64,000 bases of DNA from PLanc-01 sp035342095 (GTDB lineage Bacteria > Planctomycetota > Phycisphaerae > Sedimentisphaerales > Anaerobacaceae), in NCBI GenBank assembly GCA_035342095.1, contig DAOQWL010000022.1, positions 1 to 64,000 on the forward strand, given 5' to 3'. The notes beneath the pieces are model-generated. The model was given only the letters and a program-made list of their open reading frames with translations. It was not told the origin of the DNA and made no database searches. A program made the translations under genes and the position numbers. This document shows, in pieces, positions 17,355 to 25,615 of the stretch (its first letter is position 1; each line of letters begins with the position of its first letter).

Positions 17355-18308
17355 ATGAAGAGAACAACGATTTGTGCAGTGCTTGTGGGCATGTGTGTGG
17401 TTCCTGTGGCTGTGCAGGCTGCGGACGCGTCGGCCTATGCGGCGGTCGTGGGGCTCAGTTATGCGACCGAGAGCAGCATCCTGCCGAATACGGCCGACTA
17501 CGACTGGTGGTATGGCTGCTCCGCCACGTCGGCGGGCATGGCGATGGGGTACTATGACCGCAACGGGTACGCCGGGTTGAGCTACTCCAACCTGGTTGCC
17601 GGCGGCGTCGCCGAGGCGAGCACGCATGGCGGCGTGATGGGCACATGGGAGTATCTGGCTCAGTATGCCATCGCCAGTCCGGGTCATGCCGCGGATTTCT
17701 ACTCGGATCCCACTTCGTATGGCGCCTCGGGCGACGACACCTACGCGGGCCGGGCTTTCGACTGCCTCGCTGACTTCATGGGGACCAACCAGGACGCCTA
17801 CGGCAACAGCAACGGCGGAACCACCTTCTACTACTACACCAATGGCTTGCCTACGCCGGCCGCTGATCTCTACAGCTACGGCTTTGGCGATTACGACGGC
17901 ATGTGTGGCATCGGCGAGTACGTCGAGTACTGCGGCTACTCCGTCACCCAGTTGTACACCCAGGCTACGAACAACGTGTCGGGCGCTGAGATCCTCGGTT
18001 TCAGCTTCGAGAACTACATGGCGGAGATCGACGCCGGGCGCGTCGTGTTGCTCCACGTGGAAGGCCACACGATGATCGGCGTCGGCTACGGCGACAACAA
18101 CCTCGTCTATCTGTACGAGACGTGGTACGAAGGCCTTGACAGCATGATCTGGGGCGGCGAGTTCTCCGGCATGGGCATGTGGGGCGTCACGGTGCTGGAA
18201 CTGGCGGGCGGGGATGCCATGGTGCCGGCGCCCGGTGCGATCCTCCTGGCCGGCCTCGGCGCTGGTTGCGTGAGGTGGCTGCGGCGGCGCGGCTCGCTCC
18301 TGAGCTAA
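17355..18308 (+). CDS. C39-like PEP-CTERM secreted protein
   Basis: 317 residues from ATG 17355, with a signal peptide (MKRTTICAVLVGMCVVPVAV, cleaved near QAADA). The body resembles papain-like C39 peptidases: Cys55 in DWWYGCSATSAGMAMGYYD at the start of the core and His in LLHVEGHTMIGVGYGD (about 234-246) with an acidic/Asn partner downstream. Whether it cuts peptides is untested. The C-terminus, VPAPGAILLAGLGAGCVRWLRRRG (given here only as the tail from residue 290), is a PEP-CTERM sorting signal: Pro-rich motif, membrane helix, basic end. Such tails are normally processed by an exosortase, which is not in this window. The strong promoter upstream predicts high expression. Confidence 0.8.
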   Translation: MKRTTICAVLVGMCVVPVAVQAADASAYAAVVGLSYATESSILPNTADYDWWYGCSATSAGMAMGYYDRNGYAGLSYSNLVAGGVAEASTHGGVMGTWEYLAQYAIASPGHAADFYSDPTSYGASGDDTYAGRAFDCLADFMGTNQDAYGNSNGGTTFYYYTNGLPTPAADLYSYGFGDYDGMCGIGEYVEYCGYSVTQLYTQATNNVSGAEILGFSFENYMAEIDAGRVVLLHVEGHTMIGVGYGDNNLVYLYETWYEGLDSMIWGGEFSGMGMWGVTVLELAGGDAMVPAPGAILLAGLGAGCVRWLRRRGSLLS

Positions 18309-18427
18309 GAAGGGACTTGTCCTCGTGGCGCTCGGCGCTCAGCTTCCGCTGAATGCACCGCGGCGCCACGGGAATCTGTGAAGACGGACGATGGTGGACG
18401 CACTGCCTGCGTGTGCCATCGTCCGTG

Positions 18428-19342
18428 TCATTTCAGGAAGGCCTGGATTCCGTCGGCGATGGCCTCGGCCAGACGGTCGCGAAAGCCGTCATTCGCCAGG
18501 CGGGCGACGTCCTGGGCATTGGAGAGGTAGCCGAGCTCGATCAGCACGGCGGGCCCCTCGCTCTTGACCAGGACGCGGTAATCGTTCTCACGAACACCGC
18601 GGTTCTTCGCACCGGTTCTCTCCATGGCTTGGTTGATCGCCTGGGCGGCCCGATACGAGCCCGCGGACGCCGAGGGAGCGACATAGATGGTGAAGCCCTG
18701 CGCGCTGCTGTTCTCCGCGGAATCCGCGTGGATGCTCACGAACAGATCCGCGTTCCGCCGATTGCCGATCGCGGCGCGTTCTTCCTTCTCGATGTACTCG
18801 TCCTTCCAGCGGGTCATGACGATCCCGATTCCCCGTTGATCGAGGAGCTTGGCGACCTTGGCGGCCACGCGCAGATTGATGTCCTTTTCCCTCAGGCCGG
18901 ACGGACTCAGAGCGCCGGGGTCGTGTCCGCCGTGACCGGCGTCGATGACCACCAGTCCCTTGGTCTTGCCCGGCTTGATCGGCGGTTTCACCGGCGCCGC
19001 GGTGATCAGGTGCGCGCGGATCTGGTCCTCCAACGCTGTTGGCACCTGCACGATCCCGTCCGCCTTCTTGACCGCGCCCGATGGGCCGATCGGTTTGCCG
19101 TTCACGAAGAACCGTCCGTCCGCATGCGTGAAGAGGATGACGGTGTTCGCTGAGTTCTTCAGGACGACGAAGGTGTCATTGCGTTGCTCGATCCGCAGGC
19201 CCAGGCGCGAGGCCAACTGCTCGACGGTGATCGTCTTGCTGGGGATGACCACGCCGGGCGGCGCGTGCTGCGGGCCCTGGCAGCCGGCAATTCCCAGTGT
19301 CAGGCACGTGATTGCGATACAGACTCGGGTTCTTGTAGTCAT
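18428..19342 (-). CDS. N-acetylmuramoyl-L-alanine amidase (Amidase_3) lipoprotein
   Basis: 304 residues. Lipoprotein signal with Cys21 (LTLGIAGC). Residues about 35-110 form a small beta domain with a TVEQLASRLGL start and FFVNGKP, like the copper-amine-oxidase-N or AMIN-type wall-targeting domains. The catalytic domain, about 128-304, carries the zinc ligands: His in VVIDAGHGGHDPG, Glu in GLREKDINL, His in SIHAD, and the catalytic Glu in VLIELGYLSN. It cleaves the bond between N-acetylmuramate and L-Ala in peptidoglycan, in cell separation or turnover. It faces the C39-like gene tail to tail. Confidence 0.92.
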   Translation of the reverse strand: MTTRTRVCIAITCLTLGIAGCQGPQHAPPGVVIPSKTITVEQLASRLGLRIEQRNDTFVVLKNSANTVILFTHADGRFFVNGKPIGPSGAVKKADGIVQVPTALEDQIRAHLITAAPVKPPIKPGKTKGLVVIDAGHGGHDPGALSPSGLREKDINLRVAAKVAKLLDQRGIGIVMTRWKDEYIEKEERAAIGNRRNADLFVSIHADSAENSSAQGFTIYVAPSASAGSYRAAQAINQAMERTGAKNRGVRENDYRVLVKSEGPAVLIELGYLSNAQDVARLANDGFRDRLAEAIADGIQAFLK

Positions 19343-19474
19343 ATAGAGGGTTTTATCGGAGATTTGACCGTCCGAGGTTCAGTTTTCGTGGGGGGATTTC
19401 GAGTGCCGCCCACAGAAACAGCCGTGAGCCCAGCATTGCGCAACCCGTACGATGTCTCACGGAATCAGCGGGAA

Positions 19475-19768
19475 TCAGCAATCGGCAGGAGTCCGCGGGG
19501 GTTTTCCGACAATGCGTCTGATCCCTCCAGTCAGCGTCAATACGAGTGCGGCTACGCATGCGAGCAATCCGTTCGAGGCCAACCCGCCGGAGCAGCCCGG
19601 ACGGCCGCAGAAGGGGCAAACGCCCCCGGCGCCTCCGAGGAGAACAAACAAGCTCGCCCACCAGGTCGCCAGATGAGTCAGCAGTCCGGCCAAACTCCGT
19701 TTCGCGGGACGCGGACGGTCCGCGCCTTCCCTGGGTGCGTGCTTCACCGATTGGACTGAGTCGGACAT
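19475..19768 (-). CDS. small two-helix membrane protein with CPFCGRPGC loop
   Basis: 97 residues. A basic N-terminal part is followed by a hydrophobic segment (LATWWASLFVLLGGAGG), a cysteine loop CPFCGRPGC, and a second hydrophobic segment (NGLLACVAALVLTLTGG). The four-Cys loop between two helices could bind a metal ion or be redox active. It begins 13 bases after the dockerin gene at 19782, with GTGAGG inside the end of that gene as a possible ribosome site, so it would be the last member of the metal-locus run. No family recognised; the small size leaves some doubt that it is real. Confidence 0.5.
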   Translation of the reverse strand: MSDSVQSVKHAPREGADRPRPAKRSLAGLLTHLATWWASLFVLLGGAGGVCPFCGRPGCSGGLASNGLLACVAALVLTLTGGIRRIVGKPPRTPADC

Positions 19769-19781
19769 CAGGTTGACAGCC

Positions 19782-20582
19782 TCACTCTTGCGACGTCCGC
19801 CAGTTGGCCGCCAGGCAGGCGAAGTCGTGCAGGTCCACGACGCCGTCGCGATTGGCGTCGGCCCGTTCGCAGAAGTCGTTGTGCCGGGAGCTTTCGGGCG
19901 CCAGCCAGTAATGGCTCATTTCCGTCAAGTCGGCGAGGTCCACCTTGCCGTCCACGACCAGATCGCCCGCGAGCGGCTCGACGTTGAAAACAATCGTGAA
20001 GGGCTCCGACGGCTCGTACTGGTCGCCGTCCTCCAGGCTGTCACGGATCCGGAAGGTGATCCATCGCAGGTTTTCGCCGTCGGCGGCCTGGTACGACATG
20101 TGGATGTGGGCGTCGCCCCGCAGGGCATGGATGTAGCTGTGGTCGAAACTCTGCCCGACGGCGTCGAGCGTGAACTGGGGGTAGTCTTTGTGAACGACCC
20201 GCAGGCCCGCCGAGAGCGCGGCGATCTCGACGTGGACGCTGTAGTCCAGGTCGGGTTCGCCCGCGAGACTGCGGTTCGGGTCATAGGTGTAGCTGGCGCT
20301 CGGACTGTCGGCCTGGAACGAGTCGAAGCCGGGCTCGCCGACGCGGTAGGGATAGCTGGCGAAGATGCTCCTGTTCAGCGGGTAGAACCAGTTGGCGTAT
20401 GGCGTCTCGCCGCTGTCGCGGTACTTCTGCCAGGAATCGACGAACAGGGTCTTGTCGTCGGATGTTCCGAAGACGCCGTCGCGGTTGCAGCCGAAGATGA
20501 AGTGATCGAGCGGACACTCCGCTTGTGCGGACAGGCCGCACGCCAGCATTGTCCCGACGCAGATTGCCGTGACGGGTTTCAT
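19782..20582 (-). CDS. secreted dockerin-type protein
   Basis: 266 residues. Signal peptide ending near LSAQAEC. The central domain, about 25-200, has Cys pairs near its start (ECPLDHFIFGCN) and a His-containing strand ALRGDAHIHMSYQAADGE; it is not a family I know. The C-terminus has two EF-hand-like dockerin type I repeats (LAGDLVVDGKVDLADL and ADANRDGVVDLHDFACLAANW), which in planctomycetes occur on many exported proteins and bind calcium. It is 15 bases from the prepilin gene and shares the general plan of the gene at 21408. A role in binding metal outside the cell is inference from the locus. Confidence 0.75.
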   Translation of the reverse strand: MKPVTAICVGTMLACGLSAQAECPLDHFIFGCNRDGVFGTSDDKTLFVDSWQKYRDSGETPYANWFYPLNRSIFASYPYRVGEPGFDSFQADSPSASYTYDPNRSLAGEPDLDYSVHVEIAALSAGLRVVHKDYPQFTLDAVGQSFDHSYIHALRGDAHIHMSYQAADGENLRWITFRIRDSLEDGDQYEPSEPFTIVFNVEPLAGDLVVDGKVDLADLTEMSHYWLAPESSRHNDFCERADANRDGVVDLHDFACLAANWRTSQE

Positions 20583-20597
20583 GTTTTTGCTCCTGAG

Positions 20598-21401
20598 TTA
20601 TGGGTTCTCGGGCCACTTCGGGGCCGCCTCGGGGTACCAGTTGCACACGCCGGGGTACTCGTAGGTCTGCTCGAACTTGAGGCCCTCCGCGTGGCCGTCC
20701 GCGAAGAGGTAGTGCGAGGTCCCCTGGTGCCGGTCCCATGCGATGAACTGCTTGGCGTAGCCCACGGAGCCCTCCCACGTCTCCGGATGGATGTGGTCGG
20801 CCAGGGTGAAGTTTTCCGTGTCCGGGGCCTCGCTGATCCAGATGCAGGACATCGGGCGTCGAATGTTGTTGACGCAGTTGTACCGGTTGGATTTCGGGCC
20901 GTAACGATAGTGGACCGGGTCGAGCAAGGCGTTGACCGCGAAACTCGAATACCGGGCGTCGCTCTGTTCGCTGAGCGGCCGGTTCCAATCGACGAACTCC
21001 TTACCCTTGTCGCTCGGACAGCGGAACAGGAGCTGCTCCTTGGTGTATCGCGTCAGGACCCGCAGCCAGTGATCGTCGGGCCCGTCGATGTGGCACGAGC
21101 TGGGCGGCAGGCGGTATTCGGAGTCCGGTAGATACGCCTGCATCGCGATGCCCATCTGTCGCAGGTTGCTCCGGCACGCGATTCTCTGCGCCTGCTTGCG
21201 GGCCCGATTCAGTGCCGGCAGGAGAATTGCCATCAGAACCGCGATGACCGCGATGACCACGAGCAGCTCGATCAGCGTGAAGCCACTTCTGCTGGCGCGC
21301 GGAGAAATGGACCATCCGAGGGGCCTTCGGGCACCTCGGATGGCTCTCCACCGCCGCCACGGCTGGTGCAAATCCCTTTTCATGGCGAACCTCTTCTTCA
21401 C
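20598..21401 (-). CDS. prepilin-type protein (type II secretion pseudopilin-like)
   Basis: 267 residues. A 39-residue basic leader precedes the prepilin peptidase site SGFTLIELLVVIAVIAVLM, where cleavage after Gly exposes Phe and the Glu at +5. The exported part starts LPALNRARKQAQRIACRSNL and ends with a HYLFADGHAEGLKFEQ motif typical of the large planctomycete prepilin-like group (H-x9-DG class). Two ATG codons, at 21401 and 21383, are possible starts. It lies between two dockerin-bearing secreted proteins with gaps of only 6 and 15 bases, which suggests it works with those exports rather than in a general pilus. Confidence 0.88.
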   Translation of the reverse strand: MKKRFAMKRDLHQPWRRWRAIRGARRPLGWSISPRASRSGFTLIELLVVIAVIAVLMAILLPALNRARKQAQRIACRSNLRQMGIAMQAYLPDSEYRLPPSSCHIDGPDDHWLRVLTRYTKEQLLFRCPSDKGKEFVDWNRPLSEQSDARYSSFAVNALLDPVHYRYGPKSNRYNCVNNIRRPMSCIWISEAPDTENFTLADHIHPETWEGSVGYAKQFIAWDRHQGTSHYLFADGHAEGLKFEQTYEYPGVCNWYPEAAPKWPENP

Positions 21402-21407
21402 GCCGGC

Positions 21408-22328
21408 TCAGTCCTCGTGATCGTGATCGTGGGACTCGACCTGCTCGCCGCTGTAGATGCCGGATTGGCCCCAGTGGTCGATCAGGATCTGTAGGTCACC
21501 GATATCGACCACGCCGTCGTTGTTCAGATCGCCCGCGATCGGCTGGATGACCGTCTTGGCAAAACGGATGGTGAAATCAGCAGAACGCTCATACAGACCG
21601 CCGGCGTCGTGAGCGGACAGGACGACGGAGACCTCGTTGTCCGACTCATCGAGCCAGAAGTAGAAGCCCGCGTGGGCGTGAATGCCCCAGGCGTTTTCGT
21701 CGTCGAGCCACCTCTTCTGCAGGGAATACGTGTCGCTGTTGTGCTCCAGAACCGCCGTGTCGTCCGACAGAAGCATGAAGAAATCGTCCTCGTCGAGGTT
21801 GCTGCTGACGCCCTGTCGTTGCAGGTAGATGTCCCAGGCGGGCGAGGTGTTGACGTCCTCGCTGGCCAGGTTCCAGGCCCCCTGTGGACCGAAGGCGGAG
21901 TGCCAGCCGTCGATGTGTTCCCGCCCGTTGGGATCGCCGTAACCTCCGGCCTTGCTGTACAGGAAGTTGCACGTGTACAGCGTCTTGTTGGGATCGTCCG
22001 GCTTGGCGATGTGCTCTCCTTCTTCTTCGACCCGCGTCAGGACGAGGAAGGCGCCGCCGTTGGCCTGTTCCCAGGCAGGCCAGCCGGGCGTCGCACAGTC
22101 GTGAATCGGCGGCAGGGAAAAGAACCAGAGTTTGTTGTCGTCGGTGGGGTCCGAGTCCACAGATCCCACGCCGGGAGTGCTCCAGTCTGCCGGACGCCAG
22201 GTGGGGTTGATCCCGATGTGCGTGTGGGCGACGATGCACTCGCCGTACGTGAGCGGGGCGCCCAGGGCCAGCAGGGTGATCGCGATTATTGCTCTTTGAA
22301 CCGGACGAGATGAAACGGTTGCTTTCAT
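21408..22328 (-). CDS. secreted dockerin protein with His/Asp-rich tail
   Basis: 306 residues. Signal peptide ending near APLTYGEC. The mature N-terminus has a histidine cluster (CIVAHTHIGINP), and the following 200 residues are acidic with no known family motif. A single dockerin-type repeat occurs near 268-290 (AGDLNNDGVVDIGDLQIL), and the protein ends HDHDHED, a plausible metal-binding tail. It is 6 bases from the prepilin gene downstream and 151 bases from the small DUF2946-like gene upstream, with AGGAG before the ATG. Given the Fur regulator upstream, I infer a metal-responsive extracellular protein; the metal is unknown. Confidence 0.72.
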   Translation of the reverse strand: MKATVSSRPVQRAIIAITLLALGAPLTYGECIVAHTHIGINPTWRPADWSTPGVGSVDSDPTDDNKLWFFSLPPIHDCATPGWPAWEQANGGAFLVLTRVEEEGEHIAKPDDPNKTLYTCNFLYSKAGGYGDPNGREHIDGWHSAFGPQGAWNLASEDVNTSPAWDIYLQRQGVSSNLDEDDFFMLLSDDTAVLEHNSDTYSLQKRWLDDENAWGIHAHAGFYFWLDESDNEVSVVLSAHDAGGLYERSADFTIRFAKTVIQPIAGDLNNDGVVDIGDLQILIDHWGQSGIYSGEQVESHDHDHED

Positions 22329-22373
22329 CGGTTGTATCTCCTCTCGATATTGCGTATCCAGACCCGAAGTGCC

Positions 22374-22389
22374 CCTGAGTTCCCTCAGG
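22374..22389. other. hairpin in the gap inside the Fur-headed gene run
   Basis: CCTGAG-TTCC-CTCAGG, a perfect 6-bp stem. It lies between the DUF2946-like gene and the His-tailed dockerin gene with no T-run, so it may reduce read-through or stabilise RNA ends rather than terminate. Confidence 0.35.
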
Positions 22390-22479
22390 AGCGCCTAACC
22401 ATGGGAGCAAGGACGAACCTGCCGCTCGTGAACCATGAGAAGACAGTGCAGAGCAAACAGACGTCGCCCGCTCCAGACA

Positions 22480-22812
22480 TCACTGGAAGTGGGTTGGCAG
22501 GGGAGGGCCGCGAGGAAGCGAAGCCTGTAGCTGGTGGATTCCCACCGGCTCAGCCATTGCCGGCAGGTCCGTGCGAAACACAGGGGTGTCGTGTGTGAGT
22601 TCGACGCTCGCGACGATCGCGGCATTCTTGGATACGATCAGGAGTTGCTGGCAGATTGCACAGTCGTGCGAGTCGTGATCCGCGGAGTGATCGACGCTGA
22701 GCAGATGGAGGGTCAGCAACAACCCGCTCGTCGTAGCGACGAGGACTGCACAGGCCGCCAACAACAGGGTGGTTCGCTTCAAGCCTGCGAGTTGTCCTGA
22801 ACCGATCCTCAT
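22480..22812 (-). CDS. small membrane protein with His/Cys motif (DUF2946-like)
   Basis: 110 residues from ATG 22812; a GTG at 22833 would add seven residues. One hydrophobic segment (TTLLLAACAVLVATTSGLLL) is followed at once by HSADHDSHDCAICQQLL, a His/Asp/Cys cluster exposed outside the membrane. The arrangement recalls DUF2946-type proteins near copper and other metal genes; the match is by pattern only. It starts 13 to 34 bases after the Fur-family gene, on the same strand, so it is probably in the same transcript. Confidence 0.6.
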   Translation of the reverse strand: MRIGSGQLAGLKRTTLLLAACAVLVATTSGLLLTLHLLSVDHSADHDSHDCAICQQLLIVSKNAAIVASVELTHDTPVFRTDLPAMAEPVGIHQLQASLPRGPPLPTHFQ

Positions 22813-22846
22813 GGGAAAACCTGTTAACTCCACGCTTCAAAAGCAC

Positions 22847-23269
22847 TTACGTGCAGGCTGGGCACAGGCCCTCCAGTCGCACCTGCTGGCGGCTGATGAC
22901 GTACCCTTTGCGGGGGATGACCGCCATGGGCAGCGAGATATCCGTCATGCACTGCGTCACGCCGCAACGAGTACACGTGAAGTGCGGGTGGCACTGATGT
23001 TCCGTGCAATGGTCCGCCAGCTCGAAGTGCCAGGCGCGGTCTTCCATGAAGGCGCGGTGGACCAGCCCCGCTTCGGCCAGCGACTCGAGCGTCCGGTAGA
23101 CAGTGACCCGGTTCGACGCGTGGCTCTCCAGGTGCCCGCTGATCTGCTCCTGAGACAGCGGGCGCGCGGCTCCCATGAACACCTTCAGAATGGCGACGCG
23201 GGCCTCCGTACAGTACAGTTTGGCCTCCTTGAGGAGGTGTCGGGCCTTGTCTTCGAACGGATCGGTCAC
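22847..23269 (-). CDS. Fur-family transcriptional regulator
   Basis: 140 residues from GTG 23269, which overlaps the stop of the upstream membrane protein as GTGA. The winged helix is TEARVAILKVFMGAARPLSQ to ASNRVTVYRTLESLAEAGLV (about 21-70). Two CxxC pairs, Cys99/Cys102 (FTCTRCG) and Cys136/Cys139 (LCPACT), fit the structural zinc site. A His/Cys cluster HCTEHQCHPHF (87-97) supplies sensor ligands. Fur-family proteins repress metal or peroxide genes when metal-bound; a Zur-like role is suggested by the His-rich neighbour. The palindrome at 24102-24116 is a likely operator. A longer reading frame to 23578 exists but antisense overlap makes it unlikely. Confidence 0.9.
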   Translation of the reverse strand: MTDPFEDKARHLLKEAKLYCTEARVAILKVFMGAARPLSQEQISGHLESHASNRVTVYRTLESLAEAGLVHRAFMEDRAWHFELADHCTEHQCHPHFTCTRCGVTQCMTDISLPMAVIPRKGYVISRQQVRLEGLCPACT

Positions 23270-24027
23270 GAGTGGGCCTCCTCGGATTGATGGTGGTGAT
23301 GGCAGCAGCAGTGCCCCTCGTGCGAGTGCGACGAACGGACGAAAAGCATCGGGAAGATGATGTCGCTGAAACAACAGGGCAACCACACGGAGATGAACAG
23401 GACGATGAAGACGCCGACGAACAGCATGGGAGTCAGCTCCCGGTGGGTGTTCATCAGGATGTGGAAAGACGACGCCCACGTGCTGATCAGGATATGACCG
23501 GCGTGGGGGAACTTGGTGTTCGGCCAGAACCAGGCGAGCAGGATGCCGAGAATCGCTGCGGGATTCACGAGATACCACTCCTCGATGAACCCCAGGTGGA
23601 CGTGCGACTTGCCCTCGTGCGCGTGGGCTTCGTGCTCATGCTCGTGTTCGTGGATTGTTGCCTGCTCGGGGGGCTCTGTACCTTCATGCAAGCTTGCGTG
23701 AGTGGGCACGGCTACGCCGAGGATGTCCTCGCCGAAGTAGGGCAGGATGCAATCGCTCAGCGTAGCGACGCCGATGGCCCCAAAATACCCGACGAGCAGA
23801 ACCCACAGGAAGTTCGGTTTCTTCTCGTGGAGCTTGAACAGCGAAGCAGTAACGACGGCTGACAGGACGACGTGGGCCGGATGGAACACCTGGAACAGAC
23901 GCAGGCTGACCTGCGTCGATGCCTTGGCGAACACGAACATCGCCAGGATCCCCGTAGCGGCCCCGAACAGGGTGAAGGGTGCATGGGCCTTCAGTTCTGC
24001 GAGAATCGCGCTCAATCTCTGCTGCAT
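23266..24027 (-). CDS. polytopic membrane protein with two His-rich regions
   Basis: 253 residues with about five or six hydrophobic segments. A loop near 125-144 reads IHEHEHEHEAHAHEGKSHVH, and the C-terminus (233-253) has HSHEGHCCCHHHHQSEEAHS. Cys218-Cys219 lie in a membrane segment next to Asp222. His-rich loops of this kind are common in zinc, nickel and cobalt carriers, but the helix pattern is not that of CDF or ZIP proteins I know. It is the first gene after the palindrome-controlled promoter and overlaps the Fur gene by four bases, so metal transport or metal sensing under Fur control is the best guess. Confidence 0.8.
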   Translation of the reverse strand: MQQRLSAILAELKAHAPFTLFGAATGILAMFVFAKASTQVSLRLFQVFHPAHVVLSAVVTASLFKLHEKKPNFLWVLLVGYFGAIGVATLSDCILPYFGEDILGVAVPTHASLHEGTEPPEQATIHEHEHEHEAHAHEGKSHVHLGFIEEWYLVNPAAILGILLAWFWPNTKFPHAGHILISTWASSFHILMNTHRELTPMLFVGVFIVLFISVWLPCCFSDIIFPMLFVRSSHSHEGHCCCHHHHQSEEAHS

Positions 24028-24078
24028 CTGTCCGCCATCTCCTGGAATCCCGGAATCAACTGCTCAACCACACGTGGT

Positions 24079-24106
24079 ATTATAACTCCTACGTCAGGAT
24101 TTGCAA
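24079..24106 (-). promoter_or_regulatory. sigma-70 promoter of the His-rich membrane protein/fur run
   Basis: On the minus strand, TTGCAA (24106-24101), a 16-base spacer and TATAAT (24084-24079). Start of transcription should be near 24072, 45 bases before the ATG at 24027. The -35 box overlaps the palindrome at 24102-24116. Confidence 0.6.
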
Positions 24107-24116
24107 CTGTGTTGCA
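24102..24116. promoter_or_regulatory. candidate Fur-family operator
   Basis: TGCAAC-TGT-GTTGCA, a perfect 6-bp inverted repeat with a 3-base centre. It overlaps the -35 element of the promoter that drives the membrane protein and the Fur gene, so binding would block the gene's own transcription. Fur/Zur/Mur boxes with TGCAA arms are known in other lineages; assignment here is by position and symmetry. Confidence 0.55.
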
Positions 24117-24279
24117 TATTTTCTTCTGGTCGGGGTGTTTTGTAGATTTTACATGGTGCCGGTTCCGACTGGCCTCAGAAGTAGGGTAGTCGAACAGCAG
24201 AAGTGATTCCGCGTCGGCTTCGTGGGGGCAGGAAACCGGCCTTGTGTGCGCATAAAGGCTTTCACAAAAGAGACTTATC

Positions 24280-24990
24280 GTGATTTCAGAGCTTCAGGGA
24301 TCAGCAGTTTGGCCGGGTGATATGGCGCTCCTGCCTGCTTTCATCGCAGGCACGGCGGTCTCGCTGGGCCTGTGTGCTGTCGTGCGGCTGCCCATCGTGT
24401 TCGCCTACGTGGCCGGAGCCGCACGCTCCAAGAGACACGGTTTCTCGCTGGCCATGCTGTTCGTGGCCGGACTCGTCGTCGGGACGGTCCTGCTCGGCAT
24501 GACGGCCGCATCAGGCCACGAGGGACTCCGCAGCATCCTGTGGTTCACCAGGTACTTGCTCTGTGCTCTGGGAGTGGCCCTGTTTCTCGTCGGCGTGCTC
24601 GTCTCGGGGTTGATCAACCCTCATCTGCTTTCCGAGAGAGGGCAGCGGATCGCACAGCGAATGGGAAAGGCCGACTCGCTCGGAGCGGTTTTGCTCGGTT
24701 GTGCGTTCGGCCTGTTGCAGACGCCGGCGTGTCCACACTGCGGGACTGCGATCCAGGCATTGGCGGAGATGGCCGCGGCCGGCCCCGGGCTCCGCGGGAT
24801 CGGTCTGTTCGCCGCATTCGGCGCCGGGCAGAGCGTTGTGATCCTCGCGGTCGGCGTGCTGACCACGCTGACCATGCCCAACCTGCTTCGGTTCCTGCGA
24901 ACGCGGATGTGCTCCGTCGAGCAGCGTGTCCAGTTGCTGGCAGGCAACGTCCTGATGGTTCTCGGCGTCTACTTCGTCATAGTCAGTTGA
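24280..24990 (+). CDS. CcdA/DsbD-like transmembrane protein
   Basis: 236 residues from GTG 24280, or 222 from the ATG at 24322. About six hydrophobic segments. The core segment GCAFGLLQTPACPHCGTAIQ, with paired Cys and a Pro, resembles the thiol-carrying helices of CcdA/DsbD-type proteins that move electrons across the membrane; a partner Cys in the first helix is LGLCAVVRLP. It is read away from the Fur-family run and shares the regulatory gap, so control by the same operator is possible. A TPR protein begins 10 bases after its stop. An electron-transfer role is family inference. Confidence 0.72.
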   Translation: MISELQGSAVWPGDMALLPAFIAGTAVSLGLCAVVRLPIVFAYVAGAARSKRHGFSLAMLFVAGLVVGTVLLGMTAASGHEGLRSILWFTRYLLCALGVALFLVGVLVSGLINPHLLSERGQRIAQRMGKADSLGAVLLGCAFGLLQTPACPHCGTAIQALAEMAAAGPGLRGIGLFAAFGAGQSVVILAVGVLTTLTMPNLLRFLRTRMCSVEQRVQLLAGNVLMVLGVYFVIVS

Positions 24991-25000
24991 TAGGTGCCCA

Positions 25001-25615
25001 ATGGAAGATCGCCTGCTCGCCCATCGTGAACGCAGGGAACGCGTGCAAGAATACAAGGAGACGGCTGCCAAGAGCTGCTACAGCCTGATCATCATCGTCG
25101 TGGCCCTGGTGTTGCTGCGCCCGGTGATGGTGAACCAGATTCTCGGTCTGGCCAGCGCGTACTCCAGCGCCGGGCTGTTCGAGGACTCGATGCGCCAGTG
25201 CGACAAGGCCCTGCTCCTCGACGGCGACAGCAGCGGCGCGTGGTGCCAGTCCGCTCGATGCTACAAAGCCCGCGGCGATCGCGACATGGCCTGCGGCGCC
25301 TACCAGAAGGCGGTCCAGGCCGACGCGTCGAACCGGGTCGCCAATCTCGAACTGGCCGTCATGTACGTCGAGGACGGACGGCATGAACTGGCCATTCCAT
25401 GCCTCGAACAGGTGCGAAGACTCGGGCCCGAGAAGGCGACTCACCCCAGTTCCAAAGAGACCTCCTGCCACCAGGCCTCGCTCGAGCTGCTGATCCTGTG
25501 CTACGAGAAGGCGAACGACACCGCCAAGGTGGAAGTGGCGCTCAAGGAAGCCAGGATCTTCTACCCGAACAGCACCGTCGCTCAGAACTACTCCGCTCCA
25601 CAGCTCGCGCAATAA
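25001..25615 (+). CDS. membrane-anchored TPR protein
   Basis: 204 residues. A basic start (MEDRLLAHRERRERVQEY) precedes one transmembrane helix (SLIIIVVALVLLRPVMV, residues 27-43). Three to four TPR-like helix pairs follow, for example AYSSAGLFEDSMRQCDKALL and ACGAYQKAVQADASNRVANL, ending at about residue 190. TPR domains bind partner proteins. It follows the CcdA-like gene by 10 bases and was presumably co-translated with it, so it may help a membrane redox or assembly step. There is no enzyme motif. Confidence 0.75.
   Translation: MEDRLLAHRERRERVQEYKETAAKSCYSLIIIVVALVLLRPVMVNQILGLASAYSSAGLFEDSMRQCDKALLLDGDSSGAWCQSARCYKARGDRDMACGAYQKAVQADASNRVANLELAVMYVEDGRHELAIPCLEQVRRLGPEKATHPSSKETSCHQASLELLILCYEKANDTAKVEVALKEARIFYPNSTVAQNYSAPQLAQ

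Noticed and set aside
16608..18068. A 486-codon minus-strand open frame across the C39-like gene and its leader
   Set aside because: It overlaps the kinase start and the C39-like gene, which has a signal peptide, catalytic motifs and PEP-CTERM tail. The product is low complexity.
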